Of a stretch of 39,090 bases of DNA, positions 6,620 to 13,174 are shown in pieces. Numbering within the stretch: the stretch's first letter is position 1; each line of letters opens with the position of its first letter. The notes below the pieces were generated by a model. That model was not told the origin of the DNA and ran no database searches. It worked only from the letters and a program-made list of their open reading frames with translations. Location: assembly GCA_025463005.1 (NCBI GenBank), contig JAOAPR010000201.1:1-39090 (forward strand), read 5' to 3'. Both the position numbers and the translations under genes were made by a program. The DNA is from Bryobacterales bacterium. GTDB taxonomy: Bacteria; Acidobacteriota; Terriglobia; Bryobacterales; Bryobacteraceae.

Positions 6620-6787
6620 ATGATGCTCGCATGCTTGTTGTTTGGCCATCGCTACGAATACGAATTGCGGCGCGGTTCAGGCGAACTGTCACTAATCTGC
6701 ACCAAGTGCGGCGATTGGCGAACACTGATCGCGATAAAAGTTGTCGAGCCGAAGGTCGAGCGCGCAGACGAATGGGATCGCGAATGA
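6620..6787 (+). CDS. Small zinc-knuckle-like protein
   Basis: A 55-residue protein, shorter than typical calling thresholds, starting at tandem ATG codons at 6620 and 6623 and ending in an ATGA overlap with the next gene. It contains an early ACLLFGHRYEYE segment and LICTKCGDWRTL, which together could give a Cys/His metal site. The coupling on its 3' side supports it as real. Function unknown. Confidence 0.6.
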   Translation: MMLACLLFGHRYEYELRRGSGELSLICTKCGDWRTLIAIKVVEPKVERADEWDRE

Positions 6788-6972
6788 GCTACCGCGAGGA
6801 GAACAACCAGGTGGTGCTCACCATGAGCCGGGACGATTACGAAACGCTTCTGATGGCCCTCGGCGCGTTCACCGTGTATGCCTATAACCCGGCGCGAATT
6901 CTTGAAGTTTGCAACCGCCTCAACGAGGGGAACCCCAACTACACGCCGTACGAGGTCGAGAAGTCCAAATGA
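6784..6972 (+). CDS. Hypothetical small helical protein
   Basis: A 62-residue protein starting at an ATG within ATGA. The sequence NNQVVLTMSRDDYETLLMALG begins with a beta strand followed by a helix, reminiscent of small phage regulatory or nucleic-acid-binding proteins, but there is no clear match. It is coupled to both neighbours. Confidence 0.55.
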   Translation: MSYREENNQVVLTMSRDDYETLLMALGAFTVYAYNPARILEVCNRLNEGNPNYTPYEVEKSK

Positions 6973-7217
6973 AGCTCACCGACAAGGCCAGGGCCGCGCT
7001 CCAGGAGCCCGGCACGCGAGCCGTCATAACCGAGATGACGCCGGAACGCAAAGAGAAATACTCACGGATCGCTGGCGCTGTCGTTGACCTATTGCGACGA
7101 AACACGGAAACTCCAGGGGAAGCCTACATGGTTCTGCAGTTCGTGATGCACGGCTTTGAAGAGAGCTACGGAATTCGCGGCGGGATCATTATGGAGCACG
7201 GCGACAAACAGGATTAG
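6969..7217 (+). CDS. Hypothetical small protein, last early gene
   Basis: An 82-residue protein starting at an ATG that overlaps the previous stop. It is mostly helical (KLTDKARAALQEPG, KYSRIAGAVVDLLRRN, AYMVLQFVMHGFEESYG). It is the last gene of the plus-strand early operon. Its stop overlaps by 4 bp the stop of the convergent minus-strand HNH gene, and no terminator hairpin is visible between them. Confidence 0.58.
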   Translation: MKLTDKARAALQEPGTRAVITEMTPERKEKYSRIAGAVVDLLRRNTETPGEAYMVLQFVMHGFEESYGIRGGIIMEHGDKQD

Positions 7218-7579
7218 CCCTTCTCCCCGTTGCACACCCAGTGCGCCGCCCCGTTCATCCACTCTCCGCGTGGGTTGTAAATCCTGTCATCTCGGAACGC
7301 CGCGCCCATCCCGCGTCTGCGCTGGTGCTCGAAGGTCGCGTCCACCAGTGATCTGATTCGCTTGTCGCAGAGGCAGCACATGTGGCCCTGGCGCGAGAGC
7401 ATGATCTCCAGTCGCCGTTTGTATTCGCGCCATCCGGCGGGCGAGTCCTGGCAGACTTCGCGCCCGTCGGGATAACGTCGTACCGCGCCGTCGAGCAGCA
7501 GGTCGTAACGCAGGGAGCTGGGCTTCGCTTCTGGCTGCCAATGGTAGGGAGAGCACGGGATCGGTCTACGGCGGTTCAC
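7214..7579 (-). CDS. HNH-type nuclease, NinG/RusA-region-like
   Basis: A 121-residue protein. The C-terminal half holds CCLCDKRIRSLVDATFEHQ then NGAAHWVCNGEKG. This is a Cys pair, an Asp/Glu-His metal-site pair and an N-x3-H-x2-CN ending typical of compact HNH folds. The N-terminal half is a basic region rich in Arg and Trp. It is the last gene of the minus-strand recombination operon, coupled by ATGA to the HNH gene upstream. A role in recombination-intermediate or packaging nicking is plausible but not shown. Confidence 0.65.
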   Translation of the reverse strand: MNRRRPIPCSPYHWQPEAKPSSLRYDLLLDGAVRRYPDGREVCQDSPAGWREYKRRLEIMLSRQGHMCCLCDKRIRSLVDATFEHQRRRGMGAAFRDDRIYNPRGEWMNGAAHWVCNGEKG

Positions 7580-8022
7580 GACTTCCGCTTCCTATCGCAC
7601 ACCTTGCAGCGTCGATGGCCCTTGCGGTCGATTCGACAGTTGGACGGGGTGAGTTCGTGCCCGTGAATGCAATGCGTCTTCTTCGCATTGACGGCTGAAG
7701 GCGAGGCGCTCCTCGAGTTATTCTCTCTGCCTGTTACTACTTCGAGATGTTCGGGGCGGACGCAGCGGGGATTGCGGCAGAGGTGGTCGAGCTGGCAGCC
7801 TTTGGGAATCACGCCTCCGCTAAGGGCGAACGATACCTTGTGTGCCACCAGCGTCGTGCGTCTGCCGTCGAGAATGCCCTTGATCAGCCCGTACCCGTCT
7901 CTGTCTCTGTTCGCGGTCCAGTTCCAGCAGCCATCGGTCTTTTCAACGTATTGCCAGAACCGCTCCTCTATCGGTACGGGCTTGTTCGGGTTGCGACCAC
8001 GGACATAGTTGAAGCGGCGCAC
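7576..8022 (-). CDS. HNH_3-family endonuclease
   Basis: A 148-residue protein from a GTG that shares one base with the upstream TAG. A longer frame exists but would run deep into the ATPase gene. The core CWNWTANRDRDGYG, LVAHKVSFALSGG, CQLDHLCRNPRCVRPEHLEVV is the standard HNH_3 motif (His and Asp-His metal ligands, Asn-Pro-x-Cys-Val-x-Pro-x-His-Leu). A C-terminal Cys/His cluster (HCIHGHELTPSNC, CKVCDRKRKS) adds a zinc finger of the kind seen in homing endonucleases. It may be a selfish HNH gene inserted behind sak4. Confidence 0.85.
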   Translation of the reverse strand: MRRFNYVRGRNPNKPVPIEERFWQYVEKTDGCWNWTANRDRDGYGLIKGILDGRRTTLVAHKVSFALSGGVIPKGCQLDHLCRNPRCVRPEHLEVVTGRENNSRSASPSAVNAKKTHCIHGHELTPSNCRIDRKGHRRCKVCDRKRKS

Positions 8023-9263
8023 TAGAACGGCACCGCCTCTCCGTTCGCCTTCACCACACTCTTCACGAGCATCATCTCCAGCAGCGTGGCGTTCTTGCCG
8101 GGGTGGTCCACGTCCTCGATCGCCATCTCGACACAAGCCCGCAGCTCCTGGTCGCTGGTAGGTGAGTCCAGTTTCAGCCGCTGCTCGAGCGTCACCAGGA
8201 CCGCGACCGCGCGCAGGATTTCATCGATCGGCTTGCGTTCGAATTCGGTGCGTGACCTGGTGCCGGTGATGGCTTCGCCCACGATCGCCCGCTTGCGGAT
8301 GTTCTCCTTCGTCTGCCCACCGGCGATGATCTCCATCGTGGCCTGCCACTTTTCAAGGGCGATGTCCTTCTTCACCTGGGCTTCGGCGTAGCTCTCGGCC
8401 GAGCCGTTCTGGAAGAGGATGGAAGTTCTCGGGCTCTCAGTGTTGGCGATCGCGTGCGTCCCGCCGATTCCGATCGAGTCGAAGTACGGCTGGAAGGGCT
8501 CGGCGACTTTCGAGTAGTAGCCGACTTTGTAGGCGGTCTGGTCCTTCCAGGTGAACGCCTTCCCGTTCAGCGACCAAACCCGGCATTTCTTCACCGTGGC
8601 CACGTGGATCATCTGGCTCTTGAAATTCTTGCGCGCCCGTCCGCCGATTTTCTCGTAGCGGACCAGGTCAGGATCGTCCATCTGCGCAGTTTCGATTTCG
8701 AGGTCGGGCTCGTGGCCGAAATCGCCCTCGGCTTTGATCTTGGTGCCGCCCTTCGAGAGCTCCTTCACCATCTCGCCCCGCTCGTCCGGCATCTCCACCT
8801 CGTCCCACACGAAGCCCATGCGCCCGGTGACCAGAAAGTGAATGTTTGAGTCCTGGAAGTCCTGGGCGAACGGCGCCCACTCTTCCTTGATGCGGCCGAT
8901 GCGCTGCAAACGCGGTCCCCTGGCCTTCATGCCTTCGGTGAACAGGTCCTGCCAGAAGTGCGACACCGAATCGACGCCCACCGCGCACGCGCCTTCCTTG
9001 ATCGCATCGCGCGAAGCCGAGCGCAAGTCTAAGAACGTCCGCGAACGGTTGAGTAAAAGCGGCACGCCTTCGGCCTTGAAGATGTCGAGCACGAAATCGA
9101 CGCCCTTCTCGGAAGCCAGCCACGCGACCGGCGCTGACTTGTGATACGTCTTTGAAAGATGGATCAGCAGCATGGCCATCAGGGTGGTTTTCCCCGTCCC
9201 CTTCGGCCCGAACATGCTGCCTTTGACGAACCCCACTTCTTTGGTTGCTGGTTTGAACGGCAT
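8022..9263 (-). CDS. Sak4-like RecA-fold ATPase
   Basis: A 413-residue protein. The Walker A motif is GPKGTGKT (residues about 19-26), with a RecA-type core including GVDSVSHFWQDL and HFLVTGRMG. The family (AAA_24/Sak4) provides single-strand annealing or recombination in phages, usually with an SSB or a nuclease nearby; here two HNH nucleases follow. At 413 residues it is longer than minimal Sak4. The C-terminal 150 residues are helical and may bind partners. A GGAGAG ribosome-binding site precedes the ATG. Confidence 0.8.
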   Translation of the reverse strand: MPFKPATKEVGFVKGSMFGPKGTGKTTLMAMLLIHLSKTYHKSAPVAWLASEKGVDFVLDIFKAEGVPLLLNRSRTFLDLRSASRDAIKEGACAVGVDSVSHFWQDLFTEGMKARGPRLQRIGRIKEEWAPFAQDFQDSNIHFLVTGRMGFVWDEVEMPDERGEMVKELSKGGTKIKAEGDFGHEPDLEIETAQMDDPDLVRYEKIGGRARKNFKSQMIHVATVKKCRVWSLNGKAFTWKDQTAYKVGYYSKVAEPFQPYFDSIGIGGTHAIANTESPRTSILFQNGSAESYAEAQVKKDIALEKWQATMEIIAGGQTKENIRKRAIVGEAITGTRSRTEFERKPIDEILRAVAVLVTLEQRLKLDSPTSDQELRACVEMAIEDVDHPGKNATLLEMMLVKSVVKANGEAVPF

Positions 9264-9265
9264 AT

Positions 9266-9625
9266 TTACTCTCCTTTTGCGGAACGTAAGACGGCCCGCG
9301 CGTCATCTTCGAATTTGGAACTGACTAACTTGGAAGTGGCTGACACGCCCCAGCCCCAAGGGGTGAGCGAGTATTTCCCCGCGACGTAAGCCTCGAGGAG
9401 CTGAAGGGATTCCTGGAGCAGCAGCGCCCAGTTGCCCGCGCACTGGGTGACCAGGTATTCCTGGCGGAATTCGATTTCGCCGATGCGCTCGTGAACCTTG
9501 CAGCAGCGAAAGCGGTCGAGATCGCAGCCGCAGCCCTCGCCGGAGCGTGCCGCCTGTTGCTCCAGCGCGTCGAGCTCGTTGCGCAGGGCGAGGAATTCGC
9601 TGAGCGCCTGGTGGGGGTGGGTCAC
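9266..9625 (-). CDS. Hypothetical Cys-containing helical protein
   Basis: A 119-residue protein ending 2 bp before the Sak4-like gene. A first helix (LSEFLALRNELDALEQQAA) is followed by CGCDLDRFRCCKVHERIG, a possible metal site, then another long helix. It could be an accessory to recombination because of its position, but no family is recognised. Confidence 0.58.
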   Translation of the reverse strand: MTHPHQALSEFLALRNELDALEQQAARSGEGCGCDLDRFRCCKVHERIGEIEFRQEYLVTQCAGNWALLLQESLQLLEAYVAGKYSLTPWGWGVSATSKLVSSKFEDDARAVLRSAKGE

Positions 9626-9879
9626 AGCAGCCCTGCTTTTTTGAGCACTACTTCAACTTCAGCGCGAGTCGGGCCTCCGTGCGAAACGTGCGAGTACGCC
9701 GACAGAAGCAATTCGGCCATCTCCGGGGCGGCTGCGATTAGTTGAGCGTTTTCCATGGAGCGAACTTCGCGGACAAGGATTGCGTAGTGCGCATGGCCGC
9801 GAGGATGGTCGGTGGTGATTTGGTACGAGAAAGATGTGACACGGGTGGCCTTCCAAGGCCCGTTAGTGTGCCTACCCAC
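9622..9879 (-). CDS. Conserved small phage protein (GPWK...NAQLIAAAPEM)
   Basis: An 85-residue protein coupled by ATGA to the next gene. The N-terminal GPWKATR, a beta region and the phrase MENAQLIAAAPEMAELLL are a recurring signature of small proteins in phage early operons. No biochemical role is known to me. A C-terminal helix ends in KKAGLL. Confidence 0.72.
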   Translation of the reverse strand: MGRHTNGPWKATRVTSFSYQITTDHPRGHAHYAILVREVRSMENAQLIAAAPEMAELLLSAYSHVSHGGPTRAEVEVVLKKAGLL

Positions 9880-10126
9880 GGCTCACCTCCGCCACGGCGC
9901 GCCAGAGCGAGACGTTCCGGAAGTGCTTCGCGCAGTACTCCCGCTCACTCTCTAAATCGGTGATGGTCCCAAGGGCCCCGCAGCCGAACTCGTCTTCGAA
10001 TTCGCAGCAGTGCAGCGTGGGCGCTCCCAGCATGCGGTCGATCGAGCGGAGCTGGCTTTCGAGGAAGGAGCTGAACGGCTGTTGAAAACCGAGAGAAGAA
10101 AGTGCAGTATGTTGGTTCGCAGCCAC
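9872..10126 (-). CDS. Small Cys/His protein, first gene of leftward operon
   Basis: An 84-residue protein starting at GTG with a strong AGGAGG five bases upstream. HCCEFEDEFGCGALG and REYCAKHFRN form a plausible zinc site, and the rest is helical. It is the first gene after the leftward promoter at 10206-10234, so it would be expressed first from the switch. A regulatory role would fit, but no DNA-binding fold is clear. Confidence 0.6.
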   Translation of the reverse strand: MAANQHTALSSLGFQQPFSSFLESQLRSIDRMLGAPTLHCCEFEDEFGCGALGTITDLESEREYCAKHFRNVSLWRAVAEVSRG

Positions 10127-10157
10127 TGTTGCCTCCTATGTAGGCGATTGGTGGTTA

Positions 10158-10202
10158 GGGCTGATCGGGTGTTGCAAGCACCTGGTCGGCCCGTCTTGCA
10201 AC
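10158..10202 (-). promoter_or_regulatory. Structured region between leftward promoter and first gene
   Basis: Two overlapping inverted repeats exclude each other. One pairs 10158-10164 with 10186-10192 (a G-U pair allowed) and GGTGT/GCACC inside it. The other pairs GTTGCAAG (10171-10178) with CTTGCAAC (10195-10202), perfect over 8 bp. The predicted transcription start near 10199 would trim the second stem. It could be an attenuating leader or an additional protein site. Confidence 0.4.
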
Positions 10203-10205
10203 TCA

Positions 10206-10234
10206 ACTATTTCACCGTAGCTCTACGGTGTCAA
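10206..10234 (-). promoter_or_regulatory. Leftward promoter of the divergent switch
   Basis: On the minus strand a perfect TTGACA -35 (plus-strand 10229-10234) and an AATAGT -10 (10206-10211, 4/6) are 17 bp apart. The perfect 18-bp operator 10213-10230 lies in the spacer and touches the -35. It should drive the genes 10126 to 7214. Confidence 0.68.
10213..10230. promoter_or_regulatory. Operator O1, perfect inverted repeat
   Basis: CACCGTAG-CT-CTACGGTG is perfectly symmetric apart from the two central bases. It lies in the spacer of the leftward promoter. The related O2 is centred 35 bp away. This is a typical dimeric repressor site; the cognate protein is not identified. Confidence 0.75.
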
Positions 10235-10242
10235 GATAATTC

Positions 10243-10272
10243 TTGCACATCGTAGCAGTACGGTGGTAATAT
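10243..10272 (+). promoter_or_regulatory. Rightward promoter of the divergent switch (leaderless)
   Basis: TTGCAC (10243-10248) and TAATAT (10267-10272) are separated by 18 bp. The next ATG (10280) begins exactly 7 nt after the -10, where transcription would normally start, so the mRNA is predicted to be leaderless. Operator O2 fills the spacer. Confidence 0.65.
10248..10265. promoter_or_regulatory. Operator O2, imperfect copy of O1
   Basis: CATCGTAG-CA-GTACGGTG matches O1 at most positions of both arms. It sits in the spacer of the rightward promoter. The lower symmetry predicts weaker binding than O1. Confidence 0.65.
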
Positions 10273-10279
10273 CCCCCGC

Positions 10280-10432
10280 ATGGACGTCAGAGAGATGGGC
10301 CGCCTGGGCGGTTTAGCCAGAGCTAAAGCCATGAGTGCCAAAGCCCGCCGGGAATCGGCCCTGAAGGCCTCCAATGCCGCCGCTGCCGCCCGGAAGAAGA
10401 AGGCCAAGCAGAAGAAGGCGGAAAAGTCGTGA
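10280..10432 (+). CDS. Small basic protein (GRLGGLARA family), leaderless
   Basis: A 50-residue protein, first gene of the rightward switch transcript. The N-terminus MGRLGGLARAKAMSAKARRE matches a recurring short phage/plasmid pattern (GGxARAxxM). The C-terminus is highly basic (ARKKKAKQKKAEKS), so nucleic-acid binding is likely. No ribosome-binding site precedes the ATG, in line with the promoter placement. It could be a small regulator of the switch; unproven. Confidence 0.6.
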   Translation: MDVREMGRLGGLARAKAMSAKARRESALKASNAAAAARKKKAKQKKAEKS

Positions 10433-10611
10433 AGCCCGATGTGTCCGACGATGACATTCGCGAGCGCCTGGCCGAGTATCGCCTCGCATTGAAACGAGAG
10501 ACTATGGCCTCGATGTCGGTGCGTGAGGCCTGGAAGAAGATGGTCGCCATGTTCGAGGAGCTGCTCGAACGGAGAACGCAGGACGCAGCACCGCCCAGTC
10601 AAACACCTTAA
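10429..10611 (+). CDS. Small helical protein
   Basis: A 60-residue protein with GTG overlapping the previous stop (GTGA). It forms two amphipathic helices (DDIRERLAEYRLALKRET, REAWKKMVAMFEELLERR) and ends in a polar tail. The coupling suggests it acts with the 50-residue basic protein, possibly as a two-component regulator or antitoxin-like pair. No family recognised. Confidence 0.55.
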   Translation: MKPDVSDDDIRERLAEYRLALKRETMASMSVREAWKKMVAMFEELLERRTQDAAPPSQTP

Positions 10612-10837
10612 CCACCCCCGGCCCCCCCCCACGAAATTCCTACTCACGTACAACTTTCGTTACGTGGTACATTCTTTCCAACTGCGGGAAAATCGGGTCC
10701 GGACCTGACAACTTCCCGCGAATCCCGCCGTTTTCTTCGCAAAGTACAAAGGTTCACTGAACAGCTAAGCGTCGCGCCGTGCGCGTAAACGGCATTCGGC
10801 GTTTCCCGCCCGCAGGAAAAAGTGTTCTCAAAAACTC
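10612..10837. other. Intergenic region with inverted repeats
   Basis: It begins with a 9-C run (10622-10630). CACGTA...TACGTG (within 10644-10668) is a spaced 6-bp palindrome, followed by a TACATT that could be a -10. GCGGGAA...TTCCCGC (within 10684-10720) is another spaced repeat. No T-run terminator or clear ribosome-binding site is seen. It probably holds the promoter for the genes from 10838. Confidence 0.35.
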
Positions 10838-11281
10838 ATGGCTAAGCACAAGGTTGGTGTGCTGGAGGCCGCTGTGTCTCCAGATTCATCTGCGCCGCAG
10901 CATTATTGCGGTCGCGCGATCGCCGCGCTGCTCATCGAGAAACAGGTGGCGCGAAAGCTCGGCAAACGCCTGATTCAGGTGCTGCGAGGCACGGCTGAGG
11001 CGGCCATCGAATGGGCCAAAGCCGAACGCGAGGCAGCCATCAAGCGCTGGGAGCGTCTGCAGCTGCGGCTGGGTGTCGGGAACCTGGTCCCCTTCTCCCG
11101 GCCGACCGACCCCGGCCAACACTTTCATTACGAAATACCGCACGCAGGAGATGCGGGACCGTGGCGGCGGCACTTCAGAAAGAAAATACGAGTTTCGGCG
11201 AGACCACGGCAAAGCACATTCATGCCCGCGACTGCGGCCCCTATGTTTGCCCCACGGCTCGCCGATGCCTTTTCGCGATGA
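10838..11281 (+). CDS. Hypothetical helical protein
   Basis: A 147-residue frame. The N-terminal 75 residues look genuine, with a long charged helix (IEKQVARKLGKRLIQVLRG, IEWAKAEREAAIKRWERLQ). After about residue 85 the composition changes to Pro-, Arg- and His-rich. An alternative frame begins at 11073 and overlaps for 209 bp. The true C-terminus may therefore differ, or a frameshift may join the two. Function unknown. Confidence 0.45.
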   Translation: MAKHKVGVLEAAVSPDSSAPQHYCGRAIAALLIEKQVARKLGKRLIQVLRGTAEAAIEWAKAEREAAIKRWERLQLRLGVGNLVPFSRPTDPGQHFHYEIPHAGDAGPWRRHFRKKIRVSARPRQSTFMPATAAPMFAPRLADAFSR

Positions 11282-11489
11282 GGGTATTGGGCGCATCAAG
11301 GCCATAGTCTTGGTCGAGACGATCAAGGCCACGCCCGGCGGCCACAAGCTCAACTTCGAAAACATCCTGTTTCTGGCCACCCACTTCGAGGCCGATTACT
11401 TGCCCGGTGATGCGCAAACCCTCGCCGACCAGGTCGAGAAAATCCTCCAGGAGCAGGAAGCGAAGCGTCAGGCCAATCAGTCGTTTTAA
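11265..11489 (+). CDS. Hypothetical small protein
   Basis: 74 residues from ATG 11265; the same frame could start at 11073 (138 residues). IKAIVLVETIKATPGGHKLNFENILFLATHFEADYL forms a beta-alpha unit, followed by a helix (AQTLADQVEKILQEQEAKRQ). The shorter start avoids a long overlap with the previous frame but has no strong ribosome-binding site. No family recognised. Confidence 0.5.
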   Translation: MPFRDEGIGRIKAIVLVETIKATPGGHKLNFENILFLATHFEADYLPGDAQTLADQVEKILQEQEAKRQANQSF

Positions 11490-11492
11490 GCA

Positions 11493-11729
11493 ATGCGAGT
11501 CCTCAAGCACTTAATCCGGCCCTGGCGCGACCGGTACCTCGGAAACCGCACCCACGAGGAGCTCTGCAAGGACGCCGTCGAAGCCTTTGACCAGATCGGC
11601 TGGCTAAAGGTGCAAGTGAGACTCCTGACCGGGGTGGTCCTCGCGGAAGGCGCGCTCATCAAGTGGCTGGCCGACAAGCTTTTTTCTTGTATTGACCAGG
11701 CGCACCAGGTCGCGAGAATGTTGCACTAG
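11493..11729 (+). CDS. Hypothetical small helical protein
   Basis: 78 residues beginning 3 bp after the previous stop. It is mostly helical with basic residues at the N-terminus (MRVLKHLIRPWRDRYLG) and a hydrophobic segment (VRLLTGVVLAEGALIKWLADKLF), too short and charged for a confident membrane span. Function unknown. Confidence 0.5.
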   Translation: MRVLKHLIRPWRDRYLGNRTHEELCKDAVEAFDQIGWLKVQVRLLTGVVLAEGALIKWLADKLFSCIDQAHQVARMLH

Positions 11730-11741
11730 GAACGGTGCAGC

Positions 11742-12044
11742 GTGCTAAACCGCGAATATCACGTCCGGGCAAATCGGCAGGGGCGAAGGAAGCTGCAGGG
11801 CGAGCAGCTTGATATCACTTTTCCCCGGCGCGGCCGGCCGACGAGGTTTCGCAGGCTAGAACGGGCAGGGCAGATGCGGCTCGGACTACGGGATGCAAGG
11901 CAGTGGACTAAATCTGAAGAGAGTGCAAAAACTAGTCCAGCGCCCGACACTCTCGAGGCCGCCTTACAGATGACCTTCCCGGTGCGTCCAATGACCGAGG
12001 ACGAGCTGGCGGCGGAGTTCAACCGGCTGTTCCCGCTCGACTAG
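11742..12044 (+). CDS. Hypothetical Arg-rich protein
   Basis: 100 residues from a GTG at 11742. The first 60 residues are very basic (RANRQGRRKLQGEQ, RRGRPTRFRRLERAGQ) and likely bind nucleic acid or are disordered. The C-terminus FPVRPMTEDELAAEFNRLF is a compact helix. It precedes the short recombinase by 41 bp. Existence is moderately supported. Confidence 0.42.
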   Translation: MLNREYHVRANRQGRRKLQGEQLDITFPRRGRPTRFRRLERAGQMRLGLRDARQWTKSEESAKTSPAPDTLEAALQMTFPVRPMTEDELAAEFNRLFPLD

Positions 12045-12085
12045 GGCTTTACATTTCGTGGTTCTGTTAAATTCTTTGATTCTTT

Positions 12086-12622
12086 TTGGGAAAGCAAAGC
12101 CTCAGTCGGGACGAGCTGCTGGCGATTCTGGCCGCAGCCAGAGCCAAGCGGGAGCGCGACTGGCTGATGATTCTCGTGGCCTTCGCGCATGGGCTGCGTG
12201 CCACGGAAGTGGTTCAACTCGCAAGAGATAACTTCGCCGACGGCTTCATCACCGTGCAGCGGCTCAAAGGCTCGAAGCGGACCACCCAGCCCTTGATCGA
12301 GCACGAGAACGAGCTTCTGAATGAGCGCAAATTCCTATTTGATTACGCTTTGAAATGCGCCCCAAAGCAAAGACTTTTCCCCCTCACCAGGCAGCGCTTC
12401 TGGCAGATCGTGCAGGAGTACGGAGCTAGCGCCGGAATCCCTGAGCACCTGCGACATCCCCACGTGATGAAGCACACCATCGGCATGCAAATGATTCATT
12501 CGGCGGGAATTGAGAACACGCGCCAGTATCTCGGCCACGAATCGATTTCTTCGACTGGCGAGTATTTGATCGTGGGCGACGATGACGCGAGCGCCGCTGC
12601 AAGGGCTGCCCTCAAGTTTTGA
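12086..12622 (+). CDS. Short (FimB-sized) tyrosine recombinase
   Basis: 178 residues from TTG 12086, consisting of the catalytic domain alone with no core-binding domain, like FimB/FimE invertases (about 200 residues). Visible catalytic residues are Arg38 (HGLRATEV), Lys61 or Lys64 (LKGSKR), His126 in PHVMKH, with Lys129 where Arg is usual, His151 (LGHESI) and Tyr160 (STGEYL). Possible roles are phage genome resolution, DNA inversion or assistance to the main integrase. No flanking inverted repeats big enough to be an obvious invertible switch were seen. No ribosome-binding site precedes the TTG. Confidence 0.8.
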   Translation: MGKQSLSRDELLAILAAARAKRERDWLMILVAFAHGLRATEVVQLARDNFADGFITVQRLKGSKRTTQPLIEHENELLNERKFLFDYALKCAPKQRLFPLTRQRFWQIVQEYGASAGIPEHLRHPHVMKHTIGMQMIHSAGIENTRQYLGHESISSTGEYLIVGDDDASAAARAALKF

Positions 12623-12653
12623 TTGTTTTGCTTAATAGAGCTCGAAGCAAACC

Positions 12654-12806
12654 GTGACCGGCGAACAGTTCCAGTGTTGTGACTGCCTGCACATCGGCCC
12701 GCTCGACATACACGGCGGCTGCGAGGGCTGCCACAGCCAGGCGGTGATCTCGCAGGAACTGATCTCGCTTCGCGACCTGCGCCAATTAGAGCCGGCAACA
12801 GCATGA
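12654..12806 (+). CDS. Small zinc-finger protein
   Basis: 50 residues from GTG 12654. CCDCLHIGPLDIHGGCEGCH is a compact C-x2-C...C-x2-CH zinc site, followed by one helix (QELISLRDLRQLEP). It ends in an ATGA overlap with the next gene. Function unknown; the short length and coupling support it. Confidence 0.6.
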   Translation: MTGEQFQCCDCLHIGPLDIHGGCEGCHSQAVISQELISLRDLRQLEPATA

Positions 12807-13009
12807 TGGTTGATTTCGACAACCCGTACGTCATCGATGCCGCGGGCTTCTGGCTGAAGCGGCTCGCACCCGAGGCCCAGCGCTGCAGCCCGCGCGCCAT
12901 ATCAGTTCGCCGCGAGCGCAGACGCCGTGAGAAGTTCTTCGAGAAGGTGCAGTCATGTTTGAGTGTGGCGGCGAGTTCATCCTGCACGACGCCTACGGGC
13001 ACGAGGTAA
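12803..13009 (+). CDS. Hypothetical small basic protein
   Basis: 68 residues starting at ATG 12803, coupled to the preceding stop. The first 50 residues (AAGFWLKRLAPEAQRC, RRERRRREKFFEKVQS) form basic helices; the rest is Ser/Thr-rich. No family recognised. It lies just upstream of the packaging genes. Confidence 0.48.
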   Translation: MMVDFDNPYVIDAAGFWLKRLAPEAQRCSPRAISVRRERRRREKFFEKVQSCLSVAASSSCTTPTGTR

Positions 13010-13024
13010 GGAGCAACAGCAAAG

Positions 13025-13174
13025 ATGGCCGACGACAAGCCCTACCGCATCAGTTTTCCTCGCCCGATCGTGCTGCACGGCTCCGGCCGCAAGAATTTGA
13101 TCGAGCGCGTGCTTGAGTACCTGCGCCAGCCGGACAAGCTGGTGATAGAACCGCTCGGCCCGGACCTGAAGTAG
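13025..13174 (+). CDS. Hypothetical small protein before terminase
   Basis: 49 residues from ATG 13025, with AAGGAG about 15 bp upstream, ending directly against the next ATG (TAG-ATG). ISFPRPIVLHGSGRKNLIERVLEYLRQPDKLVIEPLG has a strand-helix-strand look. Its immediate abutment to the terminase small subunit supports a shared transcript. Confidence 0.52.
   Translation: MADDKPYRISFPRPIVLHGSGRKNLIERVLEYLRQPDKLVIEPLGPDLK

Noticed and set aside
12955-13134. Frame starting ATG 12955 (MFECGGEFILHDAYGHE...)
   Set aside because: The first 15 residues look protein-like but the rest is Arg/Pro-rich and overlaps the better-supported gene at 13025.
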